DNA of 64,000 nucleotides, from the NCBI RefSeq assembly GCF_900168115.1, contig NZ_FUZC01000001.1:372001-436000 (forward strand), given 5' to 3'. Within the stretch, counting starts at the first letter, position 1, and each line of letters starts with the position of its first letter. The stretch comes from Salegentibacter salinarum. Lineage in GTDB: Bacteria > Bacteroidota > Bacteroidia > Flavobacteriales > Flavobacteriaceae. The position numbers and the translations under genes are program-made. A model generated the notes under the pieces. That model was not told the origin of the DNA. It worked only from the letters and a program-made list of their open reading frames with translations, and did not search any database. Shown here one piece after another: positions 8,992-17,418 of the stretch.

Positions 8992-10587
8992 TTAGTTGAT
9001 CTCAATTTCTATAAATTCACTTTGGTTACCGGTACGATCTACTGCAGTAACCCCAATCTTTTGAAGTTTTCGCTTCTTCTCTCCTACTTCCTTTTGTAAA
9101 TCCTGACTTCTTTTATCAGCATTTAGAATTTTATAATCCCAGTTTCCTGTTTCATATTTAAAATAAACCACCCATTGTTTTATATCGGAATCGTTTTCCA
9201 CACCCCAGGTAATTTCAATTTTATCGCGGTTTTCGTTTGCAGTAACACTAGGAATTGCTGGAGGCGTATTATCCAACCACGGGCTTGGAGGAACCAGCAT
9301 TTTCTTTTTATACGGACCTTCTTTTATAGCTTCTGCAAGTTTATTATATTTTAAAAGCGGGGCAATACTCCAGTGTACGGCGCCTTTATTTTCCGGAAGC
9401 ATGCCGCGGGTAATCATTATCTGATTGATCACTTCGGTTATATGCATCTCATCTCCCTCTCCACCAACATTCATTCCCGGCCATAAATGGCGATTTTTGG
9501 TATTTTCACTTTTCCACCAACCTAATAATTCGGGGAAACTCTGACCAAGCTGACTAATTTTCCAATACAATTGCGGCGTATAATAATCTATCCAGCCTTC
9601 ATTTAACCACAACTTTGCATCGGCATATAATTTATCATATTGATCGTAACCCTGAATCGATTCAGGGTAACCCGGGCGCCAGATTCCAAATGGGCTTAAC
9701 CCGAATTTTACATGGGGTTTTTCAGCTTTTATTTCTTCATAAATCCTTTTGATAAAAACATTCACACTTTCACGTCGCCAATCTCCACGAGATAGCTTGC
9801 CACCAGCTGTCTGGTAGGCCCTCCAGCTGAGATCATCCGGAAAATCTTTACCATTGTTATAAGAATCGTAAGGATAAAAATAATCATCAAAGTGAACGCC
9901 ATCTATATCGTATCGTTTCACGATATCCATCACTACTTCTGAAGAACGATCCTGGGTTCCCTTTTGAGCTGGATCCATCCACCACATTCCGTTTTCCAGT
10001 TCTACTACAAGATCCGGATTGGTTTTAATTACAGATTTTTCACTGATTTCCTTTCCAGCGGTATGATGCGCACGATATGGATTTAACCAAACGTGTAATT
10101 CAAGGCCACGCTCGTGAGCTGCATTTACCCAGAATTTAAGCGGATCGTAATAAGGTTCAGGTGCTTCGCCCTGTTCGCCGGTCAGGTAATAAGACCAAGG
10201 TTCTATTTCACTGTCATAAAGAGCATCAGCCTGCGGACGTACCTGGAAAACTACCGCGTTAAAATTGTGTTCTTCTAAAAAATCTAAAAGTTCCAGGGCT
10301 TCTTTTTGCTGCTCTGAAGTAGAAAGTCCCGGTTTGCTGGGCCAGTTAATATTAGCAACGGTAGCCACCCAGGCAGCACGGAATTCTTCAATATTTTTAG
10401 GAGTTTTTGGATCCCATTTCACCTCATCTTTTGGAGTTTCAGGAGCCTCTATTTCTTCCGGAATTTCTTCAACCACCTCTTCAGGTTCCGGTGTCACCGG
10501 CGGTTGGGGTTGAGGTGCATCTTTGGCTGTTTTACAGGAAAAGAAAAACATAAAAAGCACAAGTAGGGAAAGAATTGTTTTTTTCAT
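8992..10587 (-). CDS. Family-10-like glycoside hydrolase lipoprotein (DUF187/GHL10; YngK/DigH-like)
   Basis: The 531-residue precursor starts MKKTILSLLVLFMFFFSC (Cys18 lipidation), followed by a Pro/Glu-rich linker to about residue 60. The GHL10 TIM-barrel begins at EEFRAAWVATVANINWPS and includes VVFQVRPQADALYDS, ELHVWLNPYRAHHTAG, DIVKRYDIDGVHFDDYFYP and KFGLSPFGIWRPG. A fibronectin-like tail (from about 455, KIEITWGVENDSDIKQW) ends the protein. E. coli YddW was renamed DigH because it cleaves denuded peptidoglycan glycans. Here the gene lies next to murQ and near an amidase that would generate such glycans, so the same role is likely. The acid/base residues were not assigned individually. 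Confidence 0.85.
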   Translation of the reverse strand: MKKTILSLLVLFMFFFSCKTAKDAPQPQPPVTPEPEEVVEEIPEEIEAPETPKDEVKWDPKTPKNIEEFRAAWVATVANINWPSKPGLSTSEQQKEALELLDFLEEHNFNAVVFQVRPQADALYDSEIEPWSYYLTGEQGEAPEPYYDPLKFWVNAAHERGLELHVWLNPYRAHHTAGKEISEKSVIKTNPDLVVELENGMWWMDPAQKGTQDRSSEVVMDIVKRYDIDGVHFDDYFYPYDSYNNGKDFPDDLSWRAYQTAGGKLSRGDWRRESVNVFIKRIYEEIKAEKPHVKFGLSPFGIWRPGYPESIQGYDQYDKLYADAKLWLNEGWIDYYTPQLYWKISQLGQSFPELLGWWKSENTKNRHLWPGMNVGGEGDEMHITEVINQIMITRGMLPENKGAVHWSIAPLLKYNKLAEAIKEGPYKKKMLVPPSPWLDNTPPAIPSVTANENRDKIEITWGVENDSDIKQWVVYFKYETGNWDYKILNADKRSQDLQKEVGEKKRKLQKIGVTAVDRTGNQSEFIEIEIN

Positions 10588-10642
10588 CGTGTAGATTTTG
10601 AATAAGTAACGGAAGATGCAACCTTATATTGGCAATACAAAA

Positions 10643-11461
10643 TTAAGCTTTTCGGTAAGCCAAAACAGCCTTCCGAACGTTCCCGTATTCCTGAAGTAAG
10701 CCAGCAGCTTCTTTTTCTCCAATACCTAATTCCTCCATGATCATACGGGTGCCACGGCTGACTAATTTTTTATTAGAAAGTTGCATATCAACCATTTTAT
10801 TGCCCTTTACCCGGCCTAATTTTATCATTACCGAAGTAGAAATCATATTTAAAACCAACTTTTGAGCAGTCCCCGCTTTCATTCTTGTGCTTCCTGTAAC
10901 GAATTCGGGTCCGGTAACAACTTCAACAGGAAATTCACTGGCTTCTGCTAACGGACTTCCAGAGCTACATGTAACACAGCCGGTAATAATTCCATTTTTA
11001 CGAGCTTCTTTAATTCCGCCTATCACATAAGGGGTTGTTCCTGAAGCGGCAATCCCAACCAAAACATCTTTTTCAGAAACATTATATGACTGAAGGTCTT
11101 TCCATGCTTGTGCTGTATCATCTTCAGCATTTTCTACGGCATTTCTAAGGGCAGTATCGCCACCGGCTATTAAACCGATTACCATTTGATCTGAAACTCC
11201 AAAAGTAGGCGGACATTCTGAAGCATCTAAAACTCCTAACCTGCCACTGGTTCCGGCGCCTATATAAAAAAGTCGGCCACCCACTTCCATTTTGGTAACT
11301 ATTTTATCTACCAGCGTTTCAATTGCTGGAATTTGCTTCTCAACACTTTCAGGTACCGTCTTATCTTCCTTATTTATATTCCTAAGAAGATCTGCAGTAC
11401 TCATTTTCTCCAAATCATTGTAATTTGAAGTCCTTTCTGTATCAGGGTTTTTATTTTCCAT
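10643..11461 (-). CDS. murQ: N-acetylmuramic acid 6-phosphate etherase MurQ
   Basis: This 272-residue protein has the SIS-domain etherase signature: RLFYIGAGTSGRLGVLDASE with catalytic Glu82 in ASECPPTFG, then IAASGTTPYVIGG and TGSTRMKAGTAQKLVLNMIS. MurQ removes the lactyl ether from MurNAc-6-P, giving GlcNAc-6-P and D-lactate in the cytoplasm. It is slightly shorter than the E. coli enzyme (about 298 residues), mostly at the C-terminal helices. It lies 18 bp downstream of the GH20 gene and 55 bp upstream of the DigH-like gene. The GlcNAc-6-P product then needs deacetylation and deamination, for which the NagB-PIG-L fusion across the terminator is the local candidate. Confidence 0.95.
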   Translation of the reverse strand: MENKNPDTERTSNYNDLEKMSTADLLRNINKEDKTVPESVEKQIPAIETLVDKIVTKMEVGGRLFYIGAGTSGRLGVLDASECPPTFGVSDQMVIGLIAGGDTALRNAVENAEDDTAQAWKDLQSYNVSEKDVLVGIAASGTTPYVIGGIKEARKNGIITGCVTCSSGSPLAEASEFPVEVVTGPEFVTGSTRMKAGTAQKLVLNMISTSVMIKLGRVKGNKMVDMQLSNKKLVSRGTRMIMEELGIGEKEAAGLLQEYGNVRKAVLAYRKA

Positions 11462-11479
11462 TTAAAGTTCAGTTAAAAG

Positions 11480-13054
11480 TTACCATCTGGATTCCGGCAT
11501 ATATTCCGAAAAAACACCTTTATTTCTATCACTGTTCCATTCTACATCTGGCGTTCTAAAGTAGTGCACATCCATAAGGTCCAATCTCAATCCATGTTCA
11601 CCTAATCGTTTTAGAAACTTTATATAATCTTTATTTTCATCTTCACTCCAACCTACTTCTGCCAGGGCTATAGTTCGGGGCCAGAACCTATCGTCTGCAG
11701 CTTCATTAGAAAGAACTTTTTCGGTCCAAACCGGTGCTTCTACTCCTATAGTATTCGGATTTTTAGCTTTAAAAGTATAGGCATCCTTCAAAGAAACTCC
11801 TCTTTCCTGGCACCAATTATTTGTAAATTCCTGACCGGGAATATTTGCATGATCAAAATAAAAGCTAGAACAAATTGACTCTATAACACGAGTGTTAACC
11901 ACACTTTCAGTTTTCCCGGTCCAACGCTGACTAATAAAAGTGCTATCTACTTCTGCCTGGGTAACTTCTTCCCAGCCAATTGTTGTTTTACCTAAACCGC
12001 GGACAATAGAATCAGCTTTTACCACAAATTCTTTATAGCGTTCATCTTCAATTTCATCTCCTCCAATATGTAAATATTCGCCAGTGGTAATTTCAGCCAT
12101 TTCGCCTAGAATTGTTGCAACAAAATCATAGATTTCCGGTTTCTCCAGGCATAATTTGCTCCAGCCAACTGTATAATCGTGATATAGTTCTGGCGGCGTG
12201 GCCAAGCTCGGTTCTATATTGGCAAATTCATCGCAATTTAATTCGGGATAAGTCATTAAGGCTGAATAAATATGACCGGGCATATCAATTTCAGGGACGA
12301 TCACTATATTTCTGGCTGTAGCATATTCCTGAATTTCTTTATACTCTTCCTGCGTTAAATAGCCAGAACGACCACCTTTAACGGCGCCTTTACTTCCAAG
12401 TTCGGTTAGTTTTGGTTTTTGTTTTATTTCTATACGCCAACCCTGGTCATCGGTTAAATGTAAATGAAGTCGGTTTAATTTGTAAAAAGCCATCCTGTCC
12501 AGGTGCTTTTTAATATAATCGGGGCCAAAAAAACTACGGGCAATATCCAGCATAGAACCCCGCCACTCGTATTTTGGTCTATCGGAAATTGTTCCCTGCG
12601 GAAGTTTAATTTCTTCTGAAACTTTTTTATTTTCAATTTCAGCCGGAAACATTTGGCGTATGGTTTGGATTCCATAGAACAGTCCTGCTTCTGAAGCCGC
12701 TTCTAAACTAACCACACTAGAAGAAATATCTAAATTATAACCTTCCTGACCTAAGGTTTCTTCCAGGTTTGGATCAAGATTAAGGTTAAATCCGTTACAA
12801 TTTTCGCCTCTCATAGTATAACTTTGCGTATAAGTATTTTTCAACAATCGCTGCAGCCAGGCAGCCGATGCTTCTGCACCAGAATTAAAACAAACCACTG
12901 TTCTTTCCTGGAGTGTGAAGAAATCTTCCTTCCACTCAATTTCTGCCGGCTGCGGAATGATTGCCGGTTTTTCAGTTTGGGGTTCTTGTGCGGAAGAACC
13001 CCACTGAAATAACATTAAAAAAACTAAACTAACACTTAACTTTAAACTTTTCAT
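11480..13054 (-). CDS. Beta-N-acetylhexosaminidase, GH20
   Basis: This 524-residue protein starts with a Sec signal peptide (MKSLKLSVSLVFLMLFQWGSSAQ), so it is exported. An N-terminal GH20b domain (about 28-150) precedes the catalytic barrel, which starts at YEWRGSMLDIARSFF and contains LHLHLTDDQGWRIEI, IVPEIDMPGH and the catalytic pair D333-E334 in HIGGDE. The fold uses substrate-assisted catalysis to release terminal GlcNAc or GalNAc. In this operon the probable substrate is GlcNAc-MurNAc from cell wall or chitin-like oligosaccharides. It sits 104 bp after the MFS importer gene and 18 bp before murQ. It may therefore do the job of NagZ (GH3 family), for which no gene is visible. Confidence 0.93.
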   Translation of the reverse strand: MKSLKLSVSLVFLMLFQWGSSAQEPQTEKPAIIPQPAEIEWKEDFFTLQERTVVCFNSGAEASAAWLQRLLKNTYTQSYTMRGENCNGFNLNLDPNLEETLGQEGYNLDISSSVVSLEAASEAGLFYGIQTIRQMFPAEIENKKVSEEIKLPQGTISDRPKYEWRGSMLDIARSFFGPDYIKKHLDRMAFYKLNRLHLHLTDDQGWRIEIKQKPKLTELGSKGAVKGGRSGYLTQEEYKEIQEYATARNIVIVPEIDMPGHIYSALMTYPELNCDEFANIEPSLATPPELYHDYTVGWSKLCLEKPEIYDFVATILGEMAEITTGEYLHIGGDEIEDERYKEFVVKADSIVRGLGKTTIGWEEVTQAEVDSTFISQRWTGKTESVVNTRVIESICSSFYFDHANIPGQEFTNNWCQERGVSLKDAYTFKAKNPNTIGVEAPVWTEKVLSNEAADDRFWPRTIALAEVGWSEDENKDYIKFLKRLGEHGLRLDLMDVHYFRTPDVEWNSDRNKGVFSEYMPESRW

Positions 13055-13158
13055 AATAACAATATTTTACTCAAAAATCGAGATTGAAATACTCCAAGAT
13101 TCACCTCGAAATCAAAGACTATTTCCATTAATTCCTTCGTAGGTTTACTCCGAGGCCG

Positions 13159-14424
13159 TTACTTTATTTTATGCCCTTTTGCAGCAAAAAACCAGATATA
13201 CAGGTAACTCGGTATTACTATCCAGTAAGCCGATTGTGGATCAAAAGTATCTGCCAGGTAACCATAAATAAGTGGTAAAATAGCTCCACCGGCAAGTGCC
13301 ATTATTAAAAATGAAGATCCCATTTTGGTAAACCTACCCAGTCCGTGAAGGGCTAAAGGCCAGATAGCGGGAAATACCAAAGCATTTGCTAAACCTAAGA
13401 GGGAAATACAAAGCACTGAGACATATCCGTCGGTGAAAATTGCGGCTAAACCGAGAATAATACCAAGTATACCCGAAATTTGCAATGCTTTCTGCTGACT
13501 TATATATTTTGGAATAGTTACCGTCCCTATTAAATAACCCACAATCATCGCAATTAAGGTATACGTAGTAAAATATTTAGCGACATCAGTTGCAATATCA
13601 TGCCCATCACGTGCGTAACTTATTACAGTATCTCCTGCAATTACTTCTACCCCAACATACAGGAACATCGCAAGAGTCCCTAGTAATAAATTTGGAAACT
13701 GGAGTACACTAGTTTTACTTTTATTCGCAGCAGCAAGGGTATCATCTTCTCCATCGGTTTCAATTTCAGGTAAAGCTGAATAATAAATAAGAACTGAAAG
13801 CCCAACCAGAATTACCGCCATAACTATATATGGTGTAATCACGAGTGAAGCAAGTTCATCTAATTCAGCAGCTTTTGCGGATGCACCCATACCTTCCAAC
13901 CTGGCTTCTACCGCGTCCATATTTTTCAGCAAAATCGCACCAAAAATAATTGGAGCCAAGGCACCGGCAACTTTGTTACAAATTCCCATGATACTAATTC
14001 GTTTCGCAGCACTTTCAATAGGTCCAAGGATGGTGATATAAGGATTAGCTGCCGATTGAAGTAAAGCCAGCCCTGTTCCCTGAACGAACAATCCAAAAAG
14101 GAACATCGCGTAGGTCCTGGACATTGCGGCCGGGATAAATATTAAAGCCCCAATAGCCATAACTACAAGTCCAAGGGACATCCCATTTTTAAAACCTGTT
14201 TTCTTTAAAACCCAGGCTGATGGGATTGCCATTACGAAATATGAGATATAAGATGCAAAGGCCACTAAATAAGATTCAAAGTTATTTAACTGGCTGGCTG
14301 TTTTTAAAAAGGGAATAAGCACAGAGTTTAGCCAGGTGACAAAGCCAAAGATGAAAAATAACACCCCAATTATAACTATAGATCTACTGGTGTTGTTCTG
14401 GTTGGTTGCGGTTTCAACTGCCAT
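13159..14424 (-). CDS. MFS sugar importer of the FucP/NagP type
   Basis: This 421-residue protein has 12 predicted membrane segments. The start (SIVIIGVLFFIFGFVTWLNS) and the motif GLALLQSAANPYITILGP are characteristic of the FucP/GluP/NagP branch, which imports L-fucose, glucose/galactose or GlcNAc with protons. It is the first gene of the minus-strand run leading into GH20 and murQ. N-acetylglucosamine or MurNAc import is therefore the best guess. Such carriers deliver unphosphorylated sugar, so a kinase is required, and none is visible nearby. The 321-bp upstream spacer contains two short inverted repeats that could be operator sites. Confidence 0.85.
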   Translation of the reverse strand: MAVETATNQNNTSRSIVIIGVLFFIFGFVTWLNSVLIPFLKTASQLNNFESYLVAFASYISYFVMAIPSAWVLKKTGFKNGMSLGLVVMAIGALIFIPAAMSRTYAMFLFGLFVQGTGLALLQSAANPYITILGPIESAAKRISIMGICNKVAGALAPIIFGAILLKNMDAVEARLEGMGASAKAAELDELASLVITPYIVMAVILVGLSVLIYYSALPEIETDGEDDTLAAANKSKTSVLQFPNLLLGTLAMFLYVGVEVIAGDTVISYARDGHDIATDVAKYFTTYTLIAMIVGYLIGTVTIPKYISQQKALQISGILGIILGLAAIFTDGYVSVLCISLLGLANALVFPAIWPLALHGLGRFTKMGSSFLIMALAGGAILPLIYGYLADTFDPQSAYWIVIPSYLYIWFFAAKGHKIK

Positions 14425-14745
14425 AGGTATTTATCTTATGTAATGTGAGAATTTAGTTTTGGGTTAAACTTAACGCCTTTTTAATAAAACTCTAACATAA
14501 TTGTTTCTTACAAAAAAAAGAAACTTTTTTACAACCGCTACACACTTAAGTAAGTTTTTTTATAATTAACTAAAAGATTAACCATTTTTTTATTTAAATG
14601 AATTATTGCAAAAGGGATAATTTCAAAAATCGGTTTTCCGTATTCTTATTTTCTATCTTTCTTTTTAGGACTATGAAATAAACTATATTTGTAAACTTAA
14701 ATTTGTTGATTACCTTTTAAGGAATTCAATTACTAAAAATACCCG
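14425..14745. promoter_or_regulatory. Divergent control region between the salvage operon and lepA
   Basis: The 321-bp spacer is AT-rich. For lepA, TATATTTG at 14684-14691 matches the TANNTTTG -7 box and leaves a leader of roughly 50 nt; no clear -33 TTG was found. On the importer side there are two small inverted repeats, GTTAA-N2-TTAAC (14463-14474) and GTTTCTT-N8-AAGAAAC (14503-14524). Either could be an operator for the ROK repressor, but neither recurs in front of the ROK gene, so this is weak. Confidence 0.5.
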
Positions 14746-16542
14746 ATGAAGCATATTAGAAACTTCTGTATAATCGCACATATTGACCACGGAAAAAGTA
14801 CCCTGGCAGACCGTTTACTGGACTTTACCGGTTCTGTAACCGATCGTGAAAAACAGGAACAACTCCTGGACAGTATGGATTTAGAACGTGAGCGTGGTAT
14901 TACTATTAAAAGTCACGCAATACAGATGGACTATGAATATGAGGGCGAACAGTATGTTTTAAACCTTATTGATACTCCGGGACACGTAGATTTCTCTTAC
15001 GAAGTTTCCCGATCTATCGCGGCCTGTGAAGGTGCTTTGCTGGTAGTAGATGCGGCTCAAAGTATACAGGCGCAAACCATTTCTAACCTTTACCTGGCCC
15101 TAGAAAATGATCTTGAAATTATCCCGGTGCTTAATAAAGTAGATTTACCAAGTGCTAATCCAGAAGTTGTAAGCGATGATATTGTAGATCTTTTAGGATG
15201 TGAACACTCAGATATTATTCCTGCCAGTGCAAAAACCGGATTGGGAATTGAAGAAATTCTGGCCGCGATTATTACAAGGGTTCCCCCGCCAAGCGGAAAA
15301 GTAGATGCTCCTTTAAGAGCTTTGATATTTGATTCGGTTTATAATCCATTTCGCGGTGTTGAAACTTATTTCAGGGTAATTAACGGATCTATCAAAAAAG
15401 GCCAGAACATTAAATTTGTGGCCACAAATAAAAACTATTTCGCCGATGAAGTGGGAACACTTCGTTTAAAGCAATTTCCGCGTCAGGAAATTAAGACCGG
15501 TGATGTTGGTTACCTAATTACCGGAATTAAAGATGCCCGCGAAGTAAAAGTTGGTGATACGATTACCGATGCCAAAAATCCAACGACCGAAGCCGTAGCT
15601 GGGTTTGAGGATGTAAAACCTATGGTTTTTGCAGGAATTTATCCAGTAGATACCGAGGATTATGAAGAACTGCGCAGTTCTATGGAAAAGCTTCAGTTAA
15701 ATGATGCTTCCCTGGTATTTTTACCTGAAAGTTCTGCAGCTTTAGGCTTCGGATTTAGATGTGGATTCTTAGGAATGCTTCACCTGGAAATTATTCAGGA
15801 ACGCCTGGAAAGGGAATTTGATATGACGGTGATTACCACCGTTCCCAACGTGTCTTATCACGCCTACACTAATAAAAATCCGGATGAACGTATTTTAGTT
15901 AATAATCCTTCAGATTTACCAGAACCTTCTTCACTTAACCGTGTGGAAGAACCTTATATTAAAGCTACAATAATCACCAAAGCTGATTATGTAGGGAATG
16001 TAATGTCCCTTTGTATTGAAAAAAGAGGCGAAATTACTAACCAAACATATCTTACTACAGAAAGGGTTGAACTTTCTTTTGATATGCCTCTAGCTGAAAT
16101 TGTTTTTGACTTTTACGATCGTCTAAAAACAGTTTCCCGTGGTTATGCGTCTTTTGATTATTCGCCAATAGGAATGCGCCAGTCAAAACTGGTTAAAGTA
16201 GACGTTTTATTAAACGGAAATATTGTAGATGCACTATCAGCCTTGCTTCACGTGGACAACGCTTACGATATTGGTAAGAAAATGTGTGAAAAACTGAAGG
16301 AGTTGATACCGAGACAGCAGTTTGATATTCCAATTCAGGCGGCAATTGGTGCAAAAATTATTGCCCGGGAAACGGTAAAAGCACTTAGAAAAGATGTTAC
16401 CGCTAAATGTTATGGTGGTGATATTTCCCGTAAGCGAAAACTTCTTGAAAAGCAGAAAAAAGGTAAAAAACGTATGCGCCAGGTAGGAAATGTGGAGATC
16501 CCACAGGAAGCTTTTATGGCCGTACTAAAGTTGAATGACTAA
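14746..16542 (+). CDS. lepA: Elongation factor 4 (LepA), ribosomal back-translocase GTPase
   Basis: At 598 residues this has the family's usual length. The start [20 protein letters not shown] gives the P-loop, [10 protein letters not shown] the switch region, DTPGHVDF the G3 motif and NKVDLP the G4 motif. Later come [20 protein letters not shown] and the LepA-specific C-terminal end ([20 protein letters not shown]). LepA binds ribosomes and remodels stalled elongation or initiation complexes. It is followed by a strong hairpin terminator, so it appears to be monocistronic. Confidence 0.98.
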   Translation: MKHIRNFCIIAHIDHGKSTLADRLLDFTGSVTDREKQEQLLDSMDLERERGITIKSHAIQMDYEYEGEQYVLNLIDTPGHVDFSYEVSRSIAACEGALLVVDAAQSIQAQTISNLYLALENDLEIIPVLNKVDLPSANPEVVSDDIVDLLGCEHSDIIPASAKTGLGIEEILAAIITRVPPPSGKVDAPLRALIFDSVYNPFRGVETYFRVINGSIKKGQNIKFVATNKNYFADEVGTLRLKQFPRQEIKTGDVGYLITGIKDAREVKVGDTITDAKNPTTEAVAGFEDVKPMVFAGIYPVDTEDYEELRSSMEKLQLNDASLVFLPESSAALGFGFRCGFLGMLHLEIIQERLEREFDMTVITTVPNVSYHAYTNKNPDERILVNNPSDLPEPSSLNRVEEPYIKATIITKADYVGNVMSLCIEKRGEITNQTYLTTERVELSFDMPLAEIVFDFYDRLKTVSRGYASFDYSPIGMRQSKLVKVDVLLNGNIVDALSALLHVDNAYDIGKKMCEKLKELIPRQQFDIPIQAAIGAKIIARETVKALRKDVTAKCYGGDISRKRKLLEKQKKGKKRMRQVGNVEIPQEAFMAVLKLND

Positions 16543-16566
16543 GATTTAAACTTTTTATATACTTAC

Positions 16567-16597
16567 AAAAACCTCACAGCTATTTGTGAGGTTTTTT
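16567..16597 (+). terminator. Intrinsic terminator of lepA
   Basis: A 12-bp stem AAAAACCTCACA / TGTGAGGTTTTT with a 6-nt loop ends in a T tract. It uses the same CCTCACA core as the terminators at 5110 and 28164. Confidence 0.9.
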
Positions 16598-16614
16598 GAT
16601 TTTCTACATTTTCT

Positions 16615-16622
16615 TATTTTTG
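16615..16622 (+). promoter_or_regulatory. Candidate -7 promoter box of yebC
   Basis: TATTTTTG matches TANNTTTG and lies 34 bp before the ATG. A TTG at 16596-16598 is 16 bp upstream, slightly closer than the usual -33 spacing, and overlaps the end of the lepA terminator. Confidence 0.5.
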
Positions 16623-16656
16623 TTAGTCTACCAACTACAGACTAAAATTGGATCCA

Positions 16657-17418
16657 ATGGCGGGACATAGCAAATGGGCGAATATAAAGCACCGAAAAGG
16701 AGCGCAGGATAAAAGGAGAGCAAAACAATTTACTCGGGCAATCAAAGAGATTAGTGTTGCAGTGAAAGAAGGCGCCGGACCCGATCCAGAAGCCAATCCG
16801 GCGTTGCGTAATGCTATTTCTAATGCCAAGGGTGTGAATATGCCCAAGGACACCATAGAACGCGCTATAAAGAAAGCCAGCGGCGCCGATGCAGATAATT
16901 ATGAACTGGTAACTTTTGAAGGTTATGGCCCAAACGGAATTGCTTTTTTTATTGAATGTACTACCGACAATACCAATCGTACCGTAGCTTCAGTTCGATC
17001 CATTTTTTCAAAAAATGGAGGAAATTTGGGGACCAATGGTTCGCTTGAGTTTCTTTTTGATAAAAAAGGGGTTTTTACTATTGAAAGAGAAATGATCGAG
17101 ATGAACCTCGAGGAATTTGAGCTCGAACTTATTGAAGGCGGCGCTTCAAAAATTGAAAAGGAAGATGATTATATAACAATTTACACCAATTTTAATGATT
17201 TCGGACTAATGTCTGCAAAACTCGAAGAATTGGAGATAGAAGTGAAATCTTCTGAAATTCAAAGAATTCCTATGAATACCGTAGAATTACCGGTTGAAGA
17301 TGCCAAAAATATTCTGAACCTTGTTGAAAAATTTGAAGATGACGACGATGTTCAAAACGTTTATCACAACATGGAAATTACCGATGAACTGGTAGAAGAA
17401 ATGGAAAAAGAAGCTTAA
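16657..17418 (+). CDS. YebC/PmpR-family protein
   Basis: The frame is open from a TTG at 16648, but the family begins MAGHSKWANIKHRKGAQD, so I place the start at the ATG at 16657, giving 253 residues. Conserved stretches include RAKQFTRAIKEI, PDPEANPALRNAI, NMPKDTIERAIKKASG and TDNTNRTVASVRSIF. YebC-family proteins were described as DNA-binding regulators, and more recent work links them to relief of ribosome stalling at proline runs. Which applies here is unknown. It ends exactly where the converging antiporter gene ends, with no base between the two stop codons and no evident terminator. Confidence 0.95.
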   Translation: MAGHSKWANIKHRKGAQDKRRAKQFTRAIKEISVAVKEGAGPDPEANPALRNAISNAKGVNMPKDTIERAIKKASGADADNYELVTFEGYGPNGIAFFIECTTDNTNRTVASVRSIFSKNGGNLGTNGSLEFLFDKKGVFTIEREMIEMNLEEFELELIEGGASKIEKEDDYITIYTNFNDFGLMSAKLEELEIEVKSSEIQRIPMNTVELPVEDAKNILNLVEKFEDDDDVQNVYHNMEITDELVEEMEKEA

